The notes below the pieces were generated by a model that worked only from the letters and a program-made list of their open reading frames with translations, did no database searches and was not told the origin of the DNA. A program made the position numbers and the translations under genes. A DNA stretch of 64,000 bases. Origin: Xanthomonas maliensis (GTDB lineage Bacteria; Pseudomonadota; Gammaproteobacteria; Xanthomonadales; Xanthomonadaceae). The stretch is from the NCBI RefSeq assembly GCF_009192945.1, contig NZ_NSET01000030.1:29182-93181 (forward strand). The letters run 5' to 3'. This document shows positions 50,164-60,714 of the stretch, piece by piece. How positions within the stretch are numbered: position 1 is the first letter of the stretch; every line of letters starts with the position of its first letter.

Positions 50164-52527
50164 TTAGAACTCTTGCCAGTTACCGTCGGCGACCGCACTT
50201 TCCTGCTTGGCTGGCCGTGCAGGAGCGGCTGCGCGTGCCGGCTTGGCGGCGGTCTTCACCGCGGTCGGGCGGCTGCCGATCTGCCGGACCTGCGCGCTGG
50301 GCGCCGGTTCGTCCAACTTGAACACCGACACCGCTTCGGCCAGATGCGCTGCCTGCTCTTCCATCGAACGGGCGGCAGCCGTGGCTTCTTCGACCAAGGC
50401 GGCGTTCTGCTGGGTGGTCTCGTCCATTTGGGTGATGGTCTGGTTGACCTGCTCGATGCCGGACGACTGTTCCTGCGAGGCGGCAGAGATCTCGCCCATG
50501 ATGTCGGTGACGCGCTGCACGCTGGCCACGATCTCGGCCATCGTAGTGCCGGCCTTGCGGACCAGCGCCGACCCTTCGGCAACCTTGTCCACCGAGTCGT
50601 CGATCAGTCCCTTGATCTCCTTGGCGGCATTGGCCGAGCGCTGCGCCAGCGTGCGCACTTCCGAGGCGACCACGGCAAAACCGCGACCTTGTTCGCCCGC
50701 ACGCGCCGCTTCCACCGCAGCATTGAGCGCCAGAATGTTGGTCTGGAAGGCGATGCCATCGATGACGCTGATGATCTCGGCGATCTTCTTGGAGGCGGTT
50801 TCGATCCCGGACATCGTGGTGACGACCTGGCCGACCACTTCGCCGCCTTGCGAAGCCACGCCAGCCGCACCGATGGCCAGCTGATTGGCCTGGCGAGCGC
50901 TTTCGGCGTTCTGCTTGACGGTGGAGGTGAGTTCCTCCATCGAGGCAGCGGTTTCTTCCAGATTGGCGGCCTGCTGCTCGGTGCGCTGCGACAGGTCCTG
51001 GTTGCCGGAAGCGATCTCGCCGGCCGACGCGTTGATGGCGCCGGAGGAACGCTTGATGCGTCCGACGATATCGGCCAACTGGCTGGCGGTGGCGTTGGCA
51101 TCGTCGCGCATCTGCGCGAACACGCCGTTGAACTCACCGTGCATGCGCACGGTCAGGTCGCCGCGCGACAGCGCCGACAGCAGGCTGGAGATCTGCTCGA
51201 TGCTGGCGGCATTGGCATCCAACAGCCCATTGAGCTGCTGCGCCAGCTGCAGGAAGAAGCCCTGCTTGCCGTCGACATCCACGCGGCCGTTCATGTCGCC
51301 GCTGGCAGCGGCGCGCACGATGCGGGCCACTTCGTCCTCGACCTGGACTTCCATGGTGCGGTCGCGCCATTCGCAGACGTCGCCGACCCACTGGCCTTGC
51401 GTGTCGATGATGCTGGTGACGGTCTGGGCGAACACCGCTTCGCCGAAATGCTCTTCGAAGCTGGTGGTGCCGTCGCGTTCCAGCGCGGCAATCGCCTTGC
51501 GGACGGTCGCTTCGGGCAGGCCCAGGTAGCTGACATGCTGACCGATGACCTTGCCGGCTTCGAAGTCGGGCGATGCCAGGCGGATGCTGCCTTCGTAGTG
51601 GCTGACGGTCTTCTTGAAGGACTCGTTGGCGTAGATCAGTTTGCGATCGACATCGGTGATGAACAGGCCGGTGGAGGCCTTGTCCAGCGCGCTACGGATG
51701 CGCAGATTCTCGTTGGCGACCAGCTGGTCGCGTTCGATGCGCTCGCGCAGATCGCGCTGCATGCGCTGCATGGCGCGCATCAGTTCGGCGACTTCGTCTT
51801 CGCCGCGGGCATTGATCTGCCCGTCGAGCTTGCCGCTGGCGATCTCGCTGGCGGTGTTGACCGCACTGCGCATGTTGCGCACGATCGCACGGGCGAACAG
51901 GAAGGCCAGGCCCAAGCCGCCGCCGATGCCCAACAACAGCACCAGCACGGTCAACGACACCGAGGTGGCGTGCACGGCTTCCGCCTTTTCCTTGGACGCC
52001 TGCGCCAGACGGTTGTCTTCGTCGATCAGCGCGGCCAGCGAATCCTTGGCCTTGTTGTGCAGCGTGCGGGTCTCGCCGACGAAGGTGTCGATGGCGTCGT
52101 CGGGCAGATTGAGCTCGAGCATCTCGGTGACGCTGGCGTAGGAGGCCGAGGCCTTCTTCCAGTCGGCCACGAAGGTGTCGAACAGCTTCTTTTGCGCCGG
52201 CGTCTCGATCAGGCGCGGATAGTCCTTGATCACCGCGTCGATGCGCTTGCTCAGCTTGGCTACATTGGTCTTGGCTTCCTGCTTGACCGAATCGCTGGCG
52301 CGCACCAGGCTCTGGTAGGAGGAGTTGCGATACTCGCCGAGCATGCCGCGCAGGTCGCCTGCTTCGCGCACGCTGGACATGGTGGTGCCGGCCAGATCGC
52401 TGGTCACGTTATTCAGCGAGGCCAAGCCCGAATAGGCGATGATGCCCTGGACGAGCATGATCAGCAGCACGATGCCGAACGCCAGCATCAGCCGCGGCAT
52501 CAGTTTCAGTTTGTTGATCCATTGCAT
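50164..52527 (-). CDS. Methyl-accepting chemotaxis protein with PAS domain and CheR tether
   Basis: A 787-residue receptor. TM1 (about 11-33) and TM2 (about 190-212) bracket a helical periplasmic sensor of the four-helix-bundle type. Then come a HAMP, a cytoplasmic PAS (about 270-390; [18 protein letters not shown]), a second HAMP-like linker ([33 protein letters not shown]) and the MA signalling hairpin with tip [20 protein letters not shown]. The protein ends NWQEF, the WxxF-type pentapeptide that tethers CheR and CheB. The inserted PAS suggests it senses an internal redox or ligand cue as well as a periplasmic one. Confidence 0.95.
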   Translation of the reverse strand: MQWINKLKLMPRLMLAFGIVLLIMLVQGIIAYSGLASLNNVTSDLAGTTMSSVREAGDLRGMLGEYRNSSYQSLVRASDSVKQEAKTNVAKLSKRIDAVIKDYPRLIETPAQKKLFDTFVADWKKASASYASVTEMLELNLPDDAIDTFVGETRTLHNKAKDSLAALIDEDNRLAQASKEKAEAVHATSVSLTVLVLLLGIGGGLGLAFLFARAIVRNMRSAVNTASEIASGKLDGQINARGEDEVAELMRAMQRMQRDLRERIERDQLVANENLRIRSALDKASTGLFITDVDRKLIYANESFKKTVSHYEGSIRLASPDFEAGKVIGQHVSYLGLPEATVRKAIAALERDGTTSFEEHFGEAVFAQTVTSIIDTQGQWVGDVCEWRDRTMEVQVEDEVARIVRAAASGDMNGRVDVDGKQGFFLQLAQQLNGLLDANAASIEQISSLLSALSRGDLTVRMHGEFNGVFAQMRDDANATASQLADIVGRIKRSSGAINASAGEIASGNQDLSQRTEQQAANLEETAASMEELTSTVKQNAESARQANQLAIGAAGVASQGGEVVGQVVTTMSGIETASKKIAEIISVIDGIAFQTNILALNAAVEAARAGEQGRGFAVVASEVRTLAQRSANAAKEIKGLIDDSVDKVAEGSALVRKAGTTMAEIVASVQRVTDIMGEISAASQEQSSGIEQVNQTITQMDETTQQNAALVEEATAAARSMEEQAAHLAEAVSVFKLDEPAPSAQVRQIGSRPTAVKTAAKPARAAAPARPAKQESAVADGNWQEF

Positions 52528-52573
52528 AGACGCAAATCCCCTGGAAAGACAGTTCGCACGGCCGCAGACAGCA

Positions 52574-52601
52574 CATCGCCACGCGCGAAGGCGTGGCGAT
52601 G
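52574..52601 (-). terminator. Hairpin after the OB-fold protein gene
   Basis: CATCGCCACGC and GCGTGGCGATG pair perfectly (11 bp, 6-base loop), 12 bases after the stop of the gene at 52613 on the minus strand. It may limit read-through into the chemoreceptor gene. Confidence 0.6.
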
Positions 52602-52612
52602 CGGGGAGGCGG

Positions 52613-52996
52613 TTACTTGATGGTGGCCAACTTCAGGCTGGCTGGCGAGCTGACTTCGATTTCTGCACGCGAGCTGTCGCGCTGGATCTTGCCGAGGACG
52701 CAGACGTCCTTGCCTTCCAGGGTTTCCGGGGCAAAGCTGAACTTGCTGCGGTCGGCGCCGTTGATGCGCGCCGAGAAGGTGTGGCGGGGGAACATGCCGC
52801 CCATGTACAGGAAGGTCGGCTCACCTTCCGAGCTCTGTGCGTACTTGGCCTTTTCGACCTTGCCGCACACCATGCCGTCCTTGCCGACGAAACGGGTGGC
52901 CATTTCCGGCGGAATCATCTCTTGCGACTGCGCCGACAGCGAGGGGGCGACAGCGACCAGGGCCGCGACGGGGAGGAGCGAGAGCAGGAACTTCAT
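52613..52996 (-). CDS. Small secreted OB-fold-like protein of the chemotaxis locus
   Basis: A 127-residue protein with a signal peptide ([20 protein letters not shown]). The mature part resembles a single OB-fold: [45 protein letters not shown] and a final [13 protein letters not shown]. This pattern (CGKV, PTFL, VxGKI, IEVxxPxxI) is seen in exported OB-fold proteins annotated as nucleic-acid-binding-like, with no demonstrated role. The two Cys could form a disulfide. It lies between cheW and a chemoreceptor and has a near-perfect FliA promoter, so it should be made with flagella. Confidence 0.85.
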   Translation of the reverse strand: MKFLLSLLPVAALVAVAPSLSAQSQEMIPPEMATRFVGKDGMVCGKVEKAKYAQSSEGEPTFLYMGGMFPRHTFSARINGADRSKFSFAPETLEGKDVCVLGKIQRDSSRAEIEVSSPASLKLATIK

Positions 52997-53056
52997 GAAG
53001 GATTCTCCGGAATCAAGTCGAACGGTGACCCGTTGTAAACGCGGGCTTCGATTCAG

Positions 53057-53083
53057 CTATCGGCCCTACCGCGTTCAACTTGA
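53057..53083 (-). promoter_or_regulatory. Sigma-28 (FliA) promoter of the OB-fold protein gene
   Basis: On the minus strand TCAAGTTG-N11-GCCGATAG, against consensus TAAAGTTT-N11-GCCGATAA: 6/8 in the -35 and 7/8 in the -10 with exact spacing. It ends 60 bases before the ATG at 52996. Confidence 0.8.
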
Positions 53084-53124
53084 ATTCCGAAATGTGATGA
53101 GAACCGCACTTCCGGTACATACCT

Positions 53125-53157
53125 GATCGCGTGTCGGGACATTCCCGACACGCGATC
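53125..53157 (-). terminator. Terminator of cheW
   Basis: GATCGCGTGTCGGGA and its exact complement form a 15-bp perfect stem with a 3-base loop, 7 bases after the cheW stop on the minus strand. There is no T-run, but the stem is very stable. Confidence 0.75.
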
Positions 53158-53164
53158 GTCTTAG

Positions 53165-53653
53165 TTACGCAGCTTCTTCGGCGTGGTGCTCGTGCTGCCC
53201 GAGTTCTGCGCTGTCCAGCAGGGTCTCGATGTCCAGCAGGATCAACATGCGGTCGTCCTGGGTGCCGATGCCGGAGATGAAGCGGGTATCGACCGAGGCG
53301 CCGAATTCCGGGGTAGGGCGGATCTGATCGTCGTTCAGCGGGATCACGTCGGACACGCTATCGACCACGATGCCGACCACGCGGTCGTCGACGTTGAGCA
53401 CGATCATGACGGTGAAGGCGTCATAGCGCGCTTCCTTCAGGCGCAGCTTCAACCGCAGGTCGATCACCGGCACGATGGTGCCACGCAGGTTGATCACGCC
53501 CTTGATGTACTCCGGCGCGTCGGGCAGGCGGGTCACCGAGTCGTAGCCGCGGATTTCCTGTACCTTCAGGATGTCCACGCCGTAGTGCTCTTCGCCCAGG
53601 GCGAAACTGAGAAATTCACCACCGGTGCCGGTGGCAGTGCTTTTGTCGTTCAT
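53165..53653 (-). CDS. cheW: Chemotaxis coupling protein CheW
   Basis: A 162-residue CheW linking receptors to the CheA kinase. The characteristic double-SH3-like fold is marked by FLSFALGEEHYGVDILKVQEI, GVINLRGTIVPVIDLRLKL and the C-terminal GIGTQDDRMLILLDIE. The start at 53653 (MNDKSTATG) is preferred over an ATG five codons upstream because it is better placed relative to the FliA promoter and conserved sequence. It is monocistronic between two stem-loops. Confidence 0.96.
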   Translation of the reverse strand: MNDKSTATGTGGEFLSFALGEEHYGVDILKVQEIRGYDSVTRLPDAPEYIKGVINLRGTIVPVIDLRLKLRLKEARYDAFTVMIVLNVDDRVVGIVVDSVSDVIPLNDDQIRPTPEFGASVDTRFISGIGTQDDRMLILLDIETLLDSAELGQHEHHAEEAA

Positions 53654-53710
53654 GGAAACTCCGGGCATTGCGGCTGAAGATCGGGTTACGGTCGAGGATT
53701 ACCCTTAGAA

Positions 53711-53737
53711 ACATCGGCGTCACGGCAGGCAACTTTA
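53711..53737 (-). promoter_or_regulatory. Sigma-28 (FliA) promoter of cheW
   Basis: On the minus strand TAAAGTTG-N11-GCCGATGT: 7/8 in the -35 and 6/8 in the -10 with exact 11-base spacing. It ends 57 bases before the cheW ATG at 53653. Confidence 0.82.
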
Positions 53738-53800
53738 GCCAGGCGTTCATCTGTCGCTGGGTTGCGTGGGCGCCGCGTGTAGCGGGTCAACGGGTTGCCG

Positions 53801-54586
53801 TCAGAACACCCCGCTCTTGCGAGCGTTGCGTTGGCGATCCACGCGAAAAATGTAGCGTTGGATGGTTTCGTCCGCGCCGCGCGGCAGCTCGCCGAACTGC
53901 ATGCCGACGCGGCAGCCTTCGGTGCCGTTCGGCAACACCTGCTTGTGCTGGCTGCAGACCGTCAGCGGCAGCGTGATTGGCGCCGCATCGGGCAGCAGCA
54001 GGCTGCAGTTGCGATAGGTGTGCTGCGGCTCCAGCAGCGGCATGCCGGCGGCCAGCGACACTGCCACGCCGCCGCTGCTGATGTCGATCACCCGCAGCTG
54101 CAGCTCCATCGCGGTGCCGTCGGTATCCTCCTGGCGGATGGTGCACAGCGGCGGATCGGTGATTGGGGTGGTCAGGCGGTAGGATTCGCGGCGTTGCAGG
54201 TGGTACAGCGATTCGGGCAGCTCTGCCTGGAAGGCGACATGGCTGTCGCGTTCCAGCTGCGTCGGCGTTTCCAGCCGGAAGCGGATATTGACGCGCTCGA
54301 GCTGCGCGTAACACAGCAGGTAGCGCGCCTGTTCGACGGCGCGATTGGACGCGCCGTTGTGGCTGCCGTCCAGGATCAGGACATCGTCGTCCTCGTCCAC
54401 GTCCAGCACCGCGGTCGGCAGCGTCATGTCGCGGCCGGCCACATGCATGGTCACCACTGCGCGTTGCTCCATCAACTGCCGCAGCAGTGCGCGGATCTGC
54501 CGCTTGTTGCGCAGCAAATAGCGCTCGTCACCTTCGGCGAGGTGGTCGGCGTGATGGTCCTGTTCTGGGGTATCGCCTTCGGACAT
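53801..54586 (-). CDS. ycgR: Flagellar brake protein YcgR (PilZ)
   Basis: A 261-residue cyclic-di-GMP receptor. The N-terminal YcgR domain (about 20-125) is followed by a PilZ domain with the ligand motifs QRRESYRL (RxxxR) and DISSGG (D/NxSxxG). When bound to cyclic-di-GMP, YcgR slows the flagellar motor. A sigma-28-like site lies upstream. Its position in the chemotaxis block, beside an EAL protein gene, is consistent with a motility role. Confidence 0.92.
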   Translation of the reverse strand: MSEGDTPEQDHHADHLAEGDERYLLRNKRQIRALLRQLMEQRAVVTMHVAGRDMTLPTAVLDVDEDDDVLILDGSHNGASNRAVEQARYLLCYAQLERVNIRFRLETPTQLERDSHVAFQAELPESLYHLQRRESYRLTTPITDPPLCTIRQEDTDGTAMELQLRVIDISSGGVAVSLAAGMPLLEPQHTYRNCSLLLPDAAPITLPLTVCSQHKQVLPNGTEGCRVGMQFGELPRGADETIQRYIFRVDRQRNARKSGVF

Positions 54587-54643
54587 GGGCTAAGGCACGC
54601 TGAAACGGTCAATGCACCAGGCAGGGAGCCGGGCGTCGCTGTG

Positions 54644-54670
54644 ATATCGGCCGCGCCGTCCGTTTCTGAA
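54644..54670 (-). promoter_or_regulatory. Candidate sigma-28 promoter of ycgR
   Basis: On the minus strand TTCAGAAA-N11-GCCGATAT: the -10 matches 7/8, the -35 is weak. Spacing is exact, 57 bases before the ycgR ATG. Confidence 0.5.
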
Positions 54671-54672
54671 GG

Positions 54673-54708
54673 GGGCGGCCTGGGTGGGAGTTCCGCCCAA
54701 GGCCGCCC
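54673..54708 (-). terminator. Terminator of the second chemoreceptor gene
   Basis: GGGCGGCC and GGCCGCCC pair, extended by a GGG/CCC step after one unpaired position, with the loop around 54685-54695. It lies 4 bases after the receptor stop on the minus strand. No clear T-run follows. Confidence 0.55.
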
Positions 54709-54712
54709 AACC

Positions 54713-57385
54713 TCAGTGGTAGGCCTGGCGGGCAGTCGCCAGCAGGGTGTTCAAGTGTTCCTGTTGCTCCAGCCGGAACACCGCCACGGCATCGACCAGC
54801 TGCGTCGCCTGGTCTTCCATCGCACGCGCGCCAGCGGTGGCTTCTTCCACCAGGGCGGCGTTCTGCTGCGTGCTCTCGTCCATCTGTACGATGGTCTGAT
54901 TGACCTGGGTGATGCCAGAGGCCTGCTCGCGCGAGGCGCCGGTGATCTCGCTCATGATGTCGGTGACGCGCTGCACCGAGCCGACCACCTGTTGCATCGT
55001 CGAGCCTGCTTCTGCGGCGAGCGCGGCGCCGGCGCCGATGCGCGCCACCGAGTCCTCGATCAGGTGCTTGATCTCCTTTGCCGCGTTGGCCGAGCGCTGC
55101 GCCAGCGTGCGCACTTCCGAGGCCACCACGGCGAAGCCGCGGCCCTGTTCGCCGGCGCGCGCGGCTTCCACTGCGGCGTTCAAGGCCAGGATGTTGGTCT
55201 GGAAGGCGATGCCGTCGATGACGCTGATGATCTCGGCGATTTTCTTGGAGGCGCCATCGATGTCGGCCATGGTGGCGACCACGCGGCCGACCACTTCGCC
55301 GCCCTGCGTGGCCACGCCGGCGGCGTCCTGCACCAGGCGATTGGCCTGGTCGGCATTGTCGGCATTCTGCTTGACGGTGGCGGTCAGCTCCTCCATCGAG
55401 GCGGCCGTTTCTTCCAGCGCCGCGGCCTGCTGTTCGGTCCGACGCGACAAATCGCCATTACCGGTGGCGATCTCGGTGGCGGCCGCGTTGATCGCCAGCG
55501 CCGACTCCTTGATCCGGTGCACGATGCCGGCCAACTGGTCCGCGGTGGCGTTGGCATCGTCGCGGATCTGTGCGAACACGCCTTGCAGGTCGCCCTGCAT
55601 CCGCGCGGTCAGGTCGCCTTGCGCCAGTGCCGAGAGCAGGGCAGAGACGCGCGACAGGCCGTCGGCATTGTTGTCCAGCAAGTGGTTGAGCTGCTGGGCG
55701 AGCTGCAGCAGGAAGCCCTGCTTGCCAGCGGTGTCGATGCGTCCGCTGAGGTCGCCTGCCGCGGCGGCTTCGACGATGCGGGCCACTTCCTGCTCGACCT
55801 GGACTTCCTGGGTGCGGTCGGCCCATTCGACGACGAAGCCGAGGCGCTCGCCGGCCGCGCCCAGCACCGGATTGACGACCAGGCGCATGGTGCGCCCGCC
55901 GATCACGACCTGAGCGGTATGGGTGCTCTGCAGCTGCTCCAGCATGCGCGCCTGGTGCTCGGGGTGGCGATGGAACTGGTCGATGCTGGCGTCGATCAAG
56001 GCGCTGGCATCGAAATGCGGCAGGTCGCGGCGCAGGTCGTCCTGCACAGCGGTCAACATGCGCTGCAACGGGCGGTTGACGTAGATGATGCGGCGCTGGG
56101 CGTCGGCAATCATCACGTTCGCGCTGACATCGTCCAGCGCCGTACGCACCCGCAAGGCCTCGCTGGCGATCAAATGATCGCGCTCCAGACGGGTACGCAG
56201 GTCGTCGCGCATCTGGCGTGCGCTTGCGAGCAGGCGGCCCACTTCGTCTTCGCGATCTACCTGGATCGGATTGTCCAGGCGGCCGGCGGCGACGTCGGCG
56301 AGCACGCGCTCCACCGCAGCCAACGGGCGGCTGACCATGCGCCGGGTGGCGATGACCACCACGGCCACGCACAGCACCAGCACTGCCAGCGAGAACAGCA
56401 GCATGTTGCGCATCAACGCATCGAGCGGCCCGTCGATGGCATCGCGCGGCTGGGTGCCGATCACCGCCCACTGCCACGGGGCATAGCGCTGTGCGGTGAC
56501 TTCGTAGTCGGAGCGCTGGCCCTTGGCGTCCTGCAGGTTCAAGGTGGCGCTGGGTTGGGTGCCGTCCAGCACCTGTTGCAGCAACGGCTGCTGCGCCGCG
56601 TCCACCAGGGTGGCCAGATTGGCTGGCGCAGATGCTGGACCTGCGATGACCTGGCCCTGGCGCTCGCCCGGCGCCATGTCGACGATCAGGAAATAGCCGT
56701 CCTGGCCGAGCGTGGTGCTACTGACCTGGGACTTCAATGCCGCCAGGCCCTGGGTGTAATTGCGGCCCACGAACAGTGCGCCGATCACCTCGCCAGCGGC
56801 GTCGCGCAGTGGCTGGTAATGGGTCATGTATTGCTCGCCGAACAACTGCGCCTGTCCAGTAAAGGCCTTGCCCTGCGAGAGCGCGGCATAGGCCTTGCCC
56901 TTGCGGTCGAGCAGGGTGCCGATCACGCGCTCGTTCTGCTTGTTGCGCAACGAGGTGGTGATGCGGATGAAATCGTCGCCGCGCCGCACGAACAGGGTCG
57001 CAACGCCGCCGGTGGCATGGGCGAAACGGTCGACGGCGTCGAAATTGAGGTTCAGCACTTCGCGGCCGATGTGCAGCGTCGGCGTGGCCTGCTCGCCGAT
57101 GGTCACGGTATTGGCGGCATCCACCGTCCGCGCGCCGCCCGGCAGCATGTCGTCGAACACGGTGGCCAGGCGCTGGGTGCCTTCGGTGAGGGTGACGTCG
57201 TACATCGCCACCGACTGGCGCATCAGGCGCGTACTGGAGACCAGCTCAGCCTTGACCTGGGTCTCGATATCGCGGGCCGATTGCCGGTAGATCATCAGGG
57301 CCAGCAGGCCGAGCGAAAGAGCGATGACGATCGTCAGCAGGGCAGAAAGCCGCGTGCCGACCGAAAGCCGATGGAAGCTGAGCAT
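54713..57385 (-). CDS. Methyl-accepting chemotaxis protein with Cache sensor and PAS
   Basis: An 890-residue receptor. TM1 (about 13-33) leads to a large periplasmic domain (about 35-325) of the Cache 3-Cache 2 fusion type, with [18 protein letters not shown] and [13 protein letters not shown]2 (about 335-355), HAMP, PAS (about 400-520; [16 protein letters not shown]), a second HAMP-like linker and the MA hairpin follow. The C-terminus (ATARQAYH) lacks the WxxF CheR tether. Cache domains bind small organic acids or amino acids. Its upstream region carries a long inverted repeat (57439-57482). Confidence 0.95.
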   Translation of the reverse strand: MLSFHRLSVGTRLSALLTIVIALSLGLLALMIYRQSARDIETQVKAELVSSTRLMRQSVAMYDVTLTEGTQRLATVFDDMLPGGARTVDAANTVTIGEQATPTLHIGREVLNLNFDAVDRFAHATGGVATLFVRRGDDFIRITTSLRNKQNERVIGTLLDRKGKAYAALSQGKAFTGQAQLFGEQYMTHYQPLRDAAGEVIGALFVGRNYTQGLAALKSQVSSTTLGQDGYFLIVDMAPGERQGQVIAGPASAPANLATLVDAAQQPLLQQVLDGTQPSATLNLQDAKGQRSDYEVTAQRYAPWQWAVIGTQPRDAIDGPLDALMRNMLLFSLAVLVLCVAVVVIATRRMVSRPLAAVERVLADVAAGRLDNPIQVDREDEVGRLLASARQMRDDLRTRLERDHLIASEALRVRTALDDVSANVMIADAQRRIIYVNRPLQRMLTAVQDDLRRDLPHFDASALIDASIDQFHRHPEHQARMLEQLQSTHTAQVVIGGRTMRLVVNPVLGAAGERLGFVVEWADRTQEVQVEQEVARIVEAAAAGDLSGRIDTAGKQGFLLQLAQQLNHLLDNNADGLSRVSALLSALAQGDLTARMQGDLQGVFAQIRDDANATADQLAGIVHRIKESALAINAAATEIATGNGDLSRRTEQQAAALEETAASMEELTATVKQNADNADQANRLVQDAAGVATQGGEVVGRVVATMADIDGASKKIAEIISVIDGIAFQTNILALNAAVEAARAGEQGRGFAVVASEVRTLAQRSANAAKEIKHLIEDSVARIGAGAALAAEAGSTMQQVVGSVQRVTDIMSEITGASREQASGITQVNQTIVQMDESTQQNAALVEEATAGARAMEDQATQLVDAVAVFRLEQQEHLNTLLATARQAYH

Positions 57386-57786
57386 GAGGGGGCCTTCCCG
57401 GGGCGGGGATCAAGGGAGTGAGTCCTCCCTTAGCGGCCATTTGTGCCGATATTTGAGCTTTATTGTTGAACTCGGCACAAATTCGTGATCTCGGGTCCGC
57501 TGTGCGCGTGATCTTCTGCGCAGGCAGCCTGGGGGAGAACGGTCAACGTGGTGTCCAGTGGGAGATGCTGCAACCGGTAGGCAGCGGATTGCATGACGCA
57601 GGAGAGGAGGGGACGCGATCTGTGCGACCGCCATGGCTAGGGCACCTGGCGTCGATCAAGGCGCTAGCCACGCAGAGGGGACGCCTGGCCTGGGATGCCG
57701 CATGTCCCGGATGGTGGCAACCGCTGCAAGGCAGTCGGCGGGAATGGGATTGGCGGACTTCCAGTGCCGATGGCTACTCGGCGCGC
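57386..57786. other. Intergenic region upstream of the Cache chemoreceptor, no gene seen
   Basis: About 400 bases up to the terminator of the next receptor. The only clear structure is the 11-bp inverted repeat at 57439-57482. Open frames in this stretch show no family resemblance, and no tRNA or small RNA was recognised. Confidence 0.5.
57439..57482. promoter_or_regulatory. Perfect 11-bp inverted repeat upstream of the Cache chemoreceptor
   Basis: ATTTGTGCCGA (57439-57449) and TCGGCACAAAT (57472-57482) flank a 22-base AT-rich spacer, about 54-97 bases upstream of the receptor ATG. The arms are about two helical turns apart and contain GTGCCGA, reminiscent of a dimeric regulator operator. 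No factor can be assigned. Confidence 0.45.
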
Positions 57787-57815
57787 CAGGGCCGCTTCCG
57801 ATCGAAGCGGCCCTG
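57787..57815 (-). terminator. Terminator of the third chemoreceptor gene
   Basis: CAGGGCCGCTTC and GAAGCGGCCCTG form a perfect 12-bp stem with a 5-base loop, 43 bases after the receptor stop on the minus strand. No T-run. Confidence 0.65.
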
Positions 57816-57858
57816 GGCTCTGCTCAGTACAACGACGGTGAGCGCATCGATGACGCGG

Positions 57859-60126
57859 TCAGAACGACTGCCAAGCAGCGTCGGCGGCGGTCGTCGCTGC
57901 CACGCGCGGGGCGGGTTTGCCGGCTTTTCCGGGGCGTGCCGTCGCCGTCGATGCGGCCCAGCGCGTTGCCGCAGCGCGGGCCGGCGACGCGACGTGACCG
58001 AGCGATTGCGTCGGTCGGCTGGCGTGCGTCGGCGCCGCGATCTTGAACACCGCCACCGCCTCGGTCAGTTGCTGCGCCTGGGATTCCATCGCCTGTGCGG
58101 CGGCGGTGGCTTCCTCGACCAGCGCGGCGTTCTGCTGGGTGGCTTCGTCCATCTGGGTGACGGTCTGGTTCACCTGCTCGATGCCGGCGGACTGCTCCTG
58201 CGATGCCGAGGAGATCTCGCTCATGATGTTGGTCACCCGTTGCACGCTGGCCACGATCTCGGCCATCGTGCTGCCCGCTTGATCGACCAGCGCCGAGCCT
58301 TCGGCCACCTTGCCGACCGAGTCATCGATCAGCTGCTTGATCTCCTTGGCCGCACTGGCCGAGCGCTGCGCCAGCGTGCGTACTTCCGAGGCGACGACCG
58401 CAAAGCCGCGGCCCTGCTCGCCGGCGCGCGCCGCTTCCACCGCGGCATTCAGGGCCAGGATATTGGTCTGGAAGGCGATGCCATCGATCACCGCGATGAT
58501 CTCGGCCATCTTCTTGGACGAGCCCTGGATCTGCGCCATCGTGGTCACCACCTGGCTGACCACCTCGCCACCTTGCGAGGCCACCGTGGCGGCACCAATG
58601 GCCAGCTGGTTGGCTTGCCCGGCATGTTCGGCGTTCTGCTTGACGGTGGAGGTCAGCTCCTCCATCGAGGCGGCGGTTTCCTCCAGGTTGGCGGCTTGCT
58701 GCTCGGTGCGCTGCGACAGGTCCTGGTTGCCGGTGGCGATTTCGCTGGCGGCCAGGCCGATCGCATCGGCGGCCTGCTGGATGCGGCCGACGATGCCGGC
58801 CAACTGGTCGGCAGTGGCATTGGCGTCGTCGCGCATGCGGGCGAACACGCCCTGGTATTGCCCGCTCATGCGAACCGTGAGGTCGCCAGCGGCGATCGCG
58901 CGCAGCAGCTCGGAGAGCGACTGCAGGTTGCCGTCGGCGGTGCCCATCAGATGGTTGAGGCTCTCGACCATGACGCGGAAGTCGAACTGGAACTGCTCGG
59001 TATTGCCGCGGGCGGTGAAATCGCCATTGGCGGCGGCCTGGGCCAGCAGTTTGATCTCCGTGTTCATGGTCGACAGGTTGTGCTTGACCTGGTCCATCGC
59101 CTCGGTGATGGCGGCTTTCTCGCCAGGCAGACGCTCCATGTCCTGGCTCAGGTCGCCGATGGCATAGCGTTCGATCAAGCGCAGGGTCTGCATCTTGACG
59201 TTGATGTGCGCGGCGACCAGCTCATTGGTGTCGTTGGCCATGCGGCCGAAATCGCCGGGGAACGCGCTGGCGTCCATGCGGTAGCTGATCTGGCCTTCCT
59301 CATGGCGCTTGGCCATGTGCAGCTGTGCACCGATCAACGCGCGGATGCGCTCCTGCATGCGCTCCATCGCTTGCAGCAGACGGCCGGTTTCATCGCTGGC
59401 AGCGGTGCGCACATCGTTATCAAGGCGACCTTCGGCGATCGCTTCAGCGGCGCGGGTGGCCTGGCTCAGCGGGCGCGTCAGCGAGCGGGTGATCAGCCAG
59501 CCGAGCAGCAGGCTGACGACGACCACCGAAGTACCCCCGCCGATCAGCATCGCTCGTCCGCTTGCCATGGCGGCTTCGGCTTCCGTGTAGGCGTTGCGCG
59601 CGCGTTCGCGCTGCAGCGCCGAATACGCCGCCAGACCTTCCCTCCAGGCTTGATTGGCCGGAGCCGCACGCTGCAGCAACAGCGTCGTTGCCTGATCGAT
59701 CTTGTCGTTCAAGCCAAGCTCGATCACCTTGGCGTTGAGCGCCCGGGCGGGGCGACTGGCCGCGTCGATGCGCTGGCGTGCCGCCTGTGCCTCGGGCGAG
59801 GCGGAAAACAGGTAAAGATCGCGCCTGTTCTGCTCGTAGCGCGCCAGCTGCTGCTTGATGATGCCAGCAAAGCGCAGGTTGTCTTCCTGGGACGTCGGCA
59901 GCACGATATTGCGCACCTGCAAGGAGATCGTCGAGCTGGCGTCGCTCATGTCCTGCAGGTGCTGCATGATGACGATGTTGCGGTTGACGACGGTTTCCAT
60001 GCGGTCGCGCGTCTGCGCGAGCGTGTGCAGACCGGAGACCACCAGCGCGCAGGACAGCAGGATCAGGACACCGAAGGCCACGCTCAGGCGGGTGCCGACG
60101 TTGTAGCGTTGCAGAAGTTGCATCAT
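57859..60126 (-). CDS. Methyl-accepting chemotaxis protein with four-helix-bundle sensor and WxxF tail
   Basis: A 755-residue receptor. Two N-terminal Met codons at 60126 and 60123; the frame is open further upstream but the membrane helix starts here ([21 protein letters not shown]). A periplasmic helical sensor of the TarH/4HB type (about 32-185) is followed by TM2 (about 190-210), HAMP, and two further HAMP-like modules ([37 protein letters not shown]). The MA hairpin and a basic, low-complexity tail end in AWQSF, a WxxF CheR/CheB tether. It is very similar in its cytoplasmic half to the next receptor. Confidence 0.95.
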   Translation of the reverse strand: MMQLLQRYNVGTRLSVAFGVLILLSCALVVSGLHTLAQTRDRMETVVNRNIVIMQHLQDMSDASSTISLQVRNIVLPTSQEDNLRFAGIIKQQLARYEQNRRDLYLFSASPEAQAARQRIDAASRPARALNAKVIELGLNDKIDQATTLLLQRAAPANQAWREGLAAYSALQRERARNAYTEAEAAMASGRAMLIGGGTSVVVVSLLLGWLITRSLTRPLSQATRAAEAIAEGRLDNDVRTAASDETGRLLQAMERMQERIRALIGAQLHMAKRHEEGQISYRMDASAFPGDFGRMANDTNELVAAHINVKMQTLRLIERYAIGDLSQDMERLPGEKAAITEAMDQVKHNLSTMNTEIKLLAQAAANGDFTARGNTEQFQFDFRVMVESLNHLMGTADGNLQSLSELLRAIAAGDLTVRMSGQYQGVFARMRDDANATADQLAGIVGRIQQAADAIGLAASEIATGNQDLSQRTEQQAANLEETAASMEELTSTVKQNAEHAGQANQLAIGAATVASQGGEVVSQVVTTMAQIQGSSKKMAEIIAVIDGIAFQTNILALNAAVEAARAGEQGRGFAVVASEVRTLAQRSASAAKEIKQLIDDSVGKVAEGSALVDQAGSTMAEIVASVQRVTNIMSEISSASQEQSAGIEQVNQTVTQMDEATQQNAALVEEATAAAQAMESQAQQLTEAVAVFKIAAPTHASRPTQSLGHVASPARAAATRWAASTATARPGKAGKPAPRVAATTAADAAWQSF

Positions 60127-60680
60127 GGGGATTCTCACGGCAAAGGGGTGGGTGACCGTATCGATTCGGCTGCCGCATGCGCTGCCTACGGACCGACCCG
60201 ACCAGCAGTGCATTGGCGAGGTTTTTGGCGGCTGATGCCGCTCATGGACCATGGTCGCGTGCGCTTGCTTGCGATCGGTAACGGCGACCCAAGCAGCGAC
60301 TGAAACCCTGTGCACGGCTGAAGACAGCCGGCCGTCAAGGAGGTGAGCGGCACGTGTAGAAACCCCCGCGCAAGCCAGCAAACACGGCCATCGAAGCGGT
60401 CTGGGTAGATGGCGCCGTCACTTCCTGTTCACGGCGGAAGCGACGTCGCAACATCGGCGCTGCACTTGCTGTGTCGGGCCAGGGACGTCTCGTGCGCAGA
60501 CTGTCGTCTGCGCCGGTGCACCGGGCATCGCCCGATTAGCTGGCCTGGCCTTGTGCGAGAGCGGTGGTCGCGTCGCTTGGAGCGGATGTGATCATCGTTG
60601 CTCGGCGCGGCATCGTTGGACGTTGCGGAGCGCCGGACAGACAGCGCGGTGAAATGGGGCTGCGTGTGGTGGGAGCCCCA
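60127..60680. other. Intergenic region upstream of the third chemoreceptor, hairpin-rich, no gene seen
   Basis: About 550 bases. A cluster of short stems occupies 60494-60534: GCGCAGAC with GTCTGCGC (4-base loop), the palindrome GGTGCACC, and CGGGC with GCCCG (3-base loop). No protein family was recognised, and no sigma-28 motif is convincing in front of 60126. Confidence 0.5.
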
Positions 60681-60704
60681 GCCGGCGGCGATGCAGCCGC
60701 CGGC
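60681..60704 (-). terminator. Terminator of the fourth chemoreceptor gene
   Basis: GCCGGCGGC and GCCGCCGGC form a 9-bp perfect stem with a 6-base loop, 10 bases after the stop on the minus strand. No T-run. Confidence 0.6.
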
Positions 60705-60714
60705 ATTGCCAACG

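Noticed and set aside
50173..52620. An 815-codon plus-strand frame antisense to the first chemoreceptor
   Set aside because: Shadow frame; the minus-strand receptor has complete domains and a proper tail.
53795..57421. A 1208-codon open frame on the plus strand over ycgR and a chemoreceptor
   Set aside because: Both underlying minus-strand genes are clear family members; the plus-strand product is repetitive His/Gly/Arg sequence with no motif.
57386..57460. A sigma-28 promoter for the Cache chemoreceptor
   Set aside because: GCCGATAT is present only on the opposite strand, and the TAAAGCTC on the coding strand has no correctly spaced -10.
57463..60303. A 946-codon plus-strand frame over the third chemoreceptor
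   Set aside because: Same GC-skewed antisense effect; no family resemblance.
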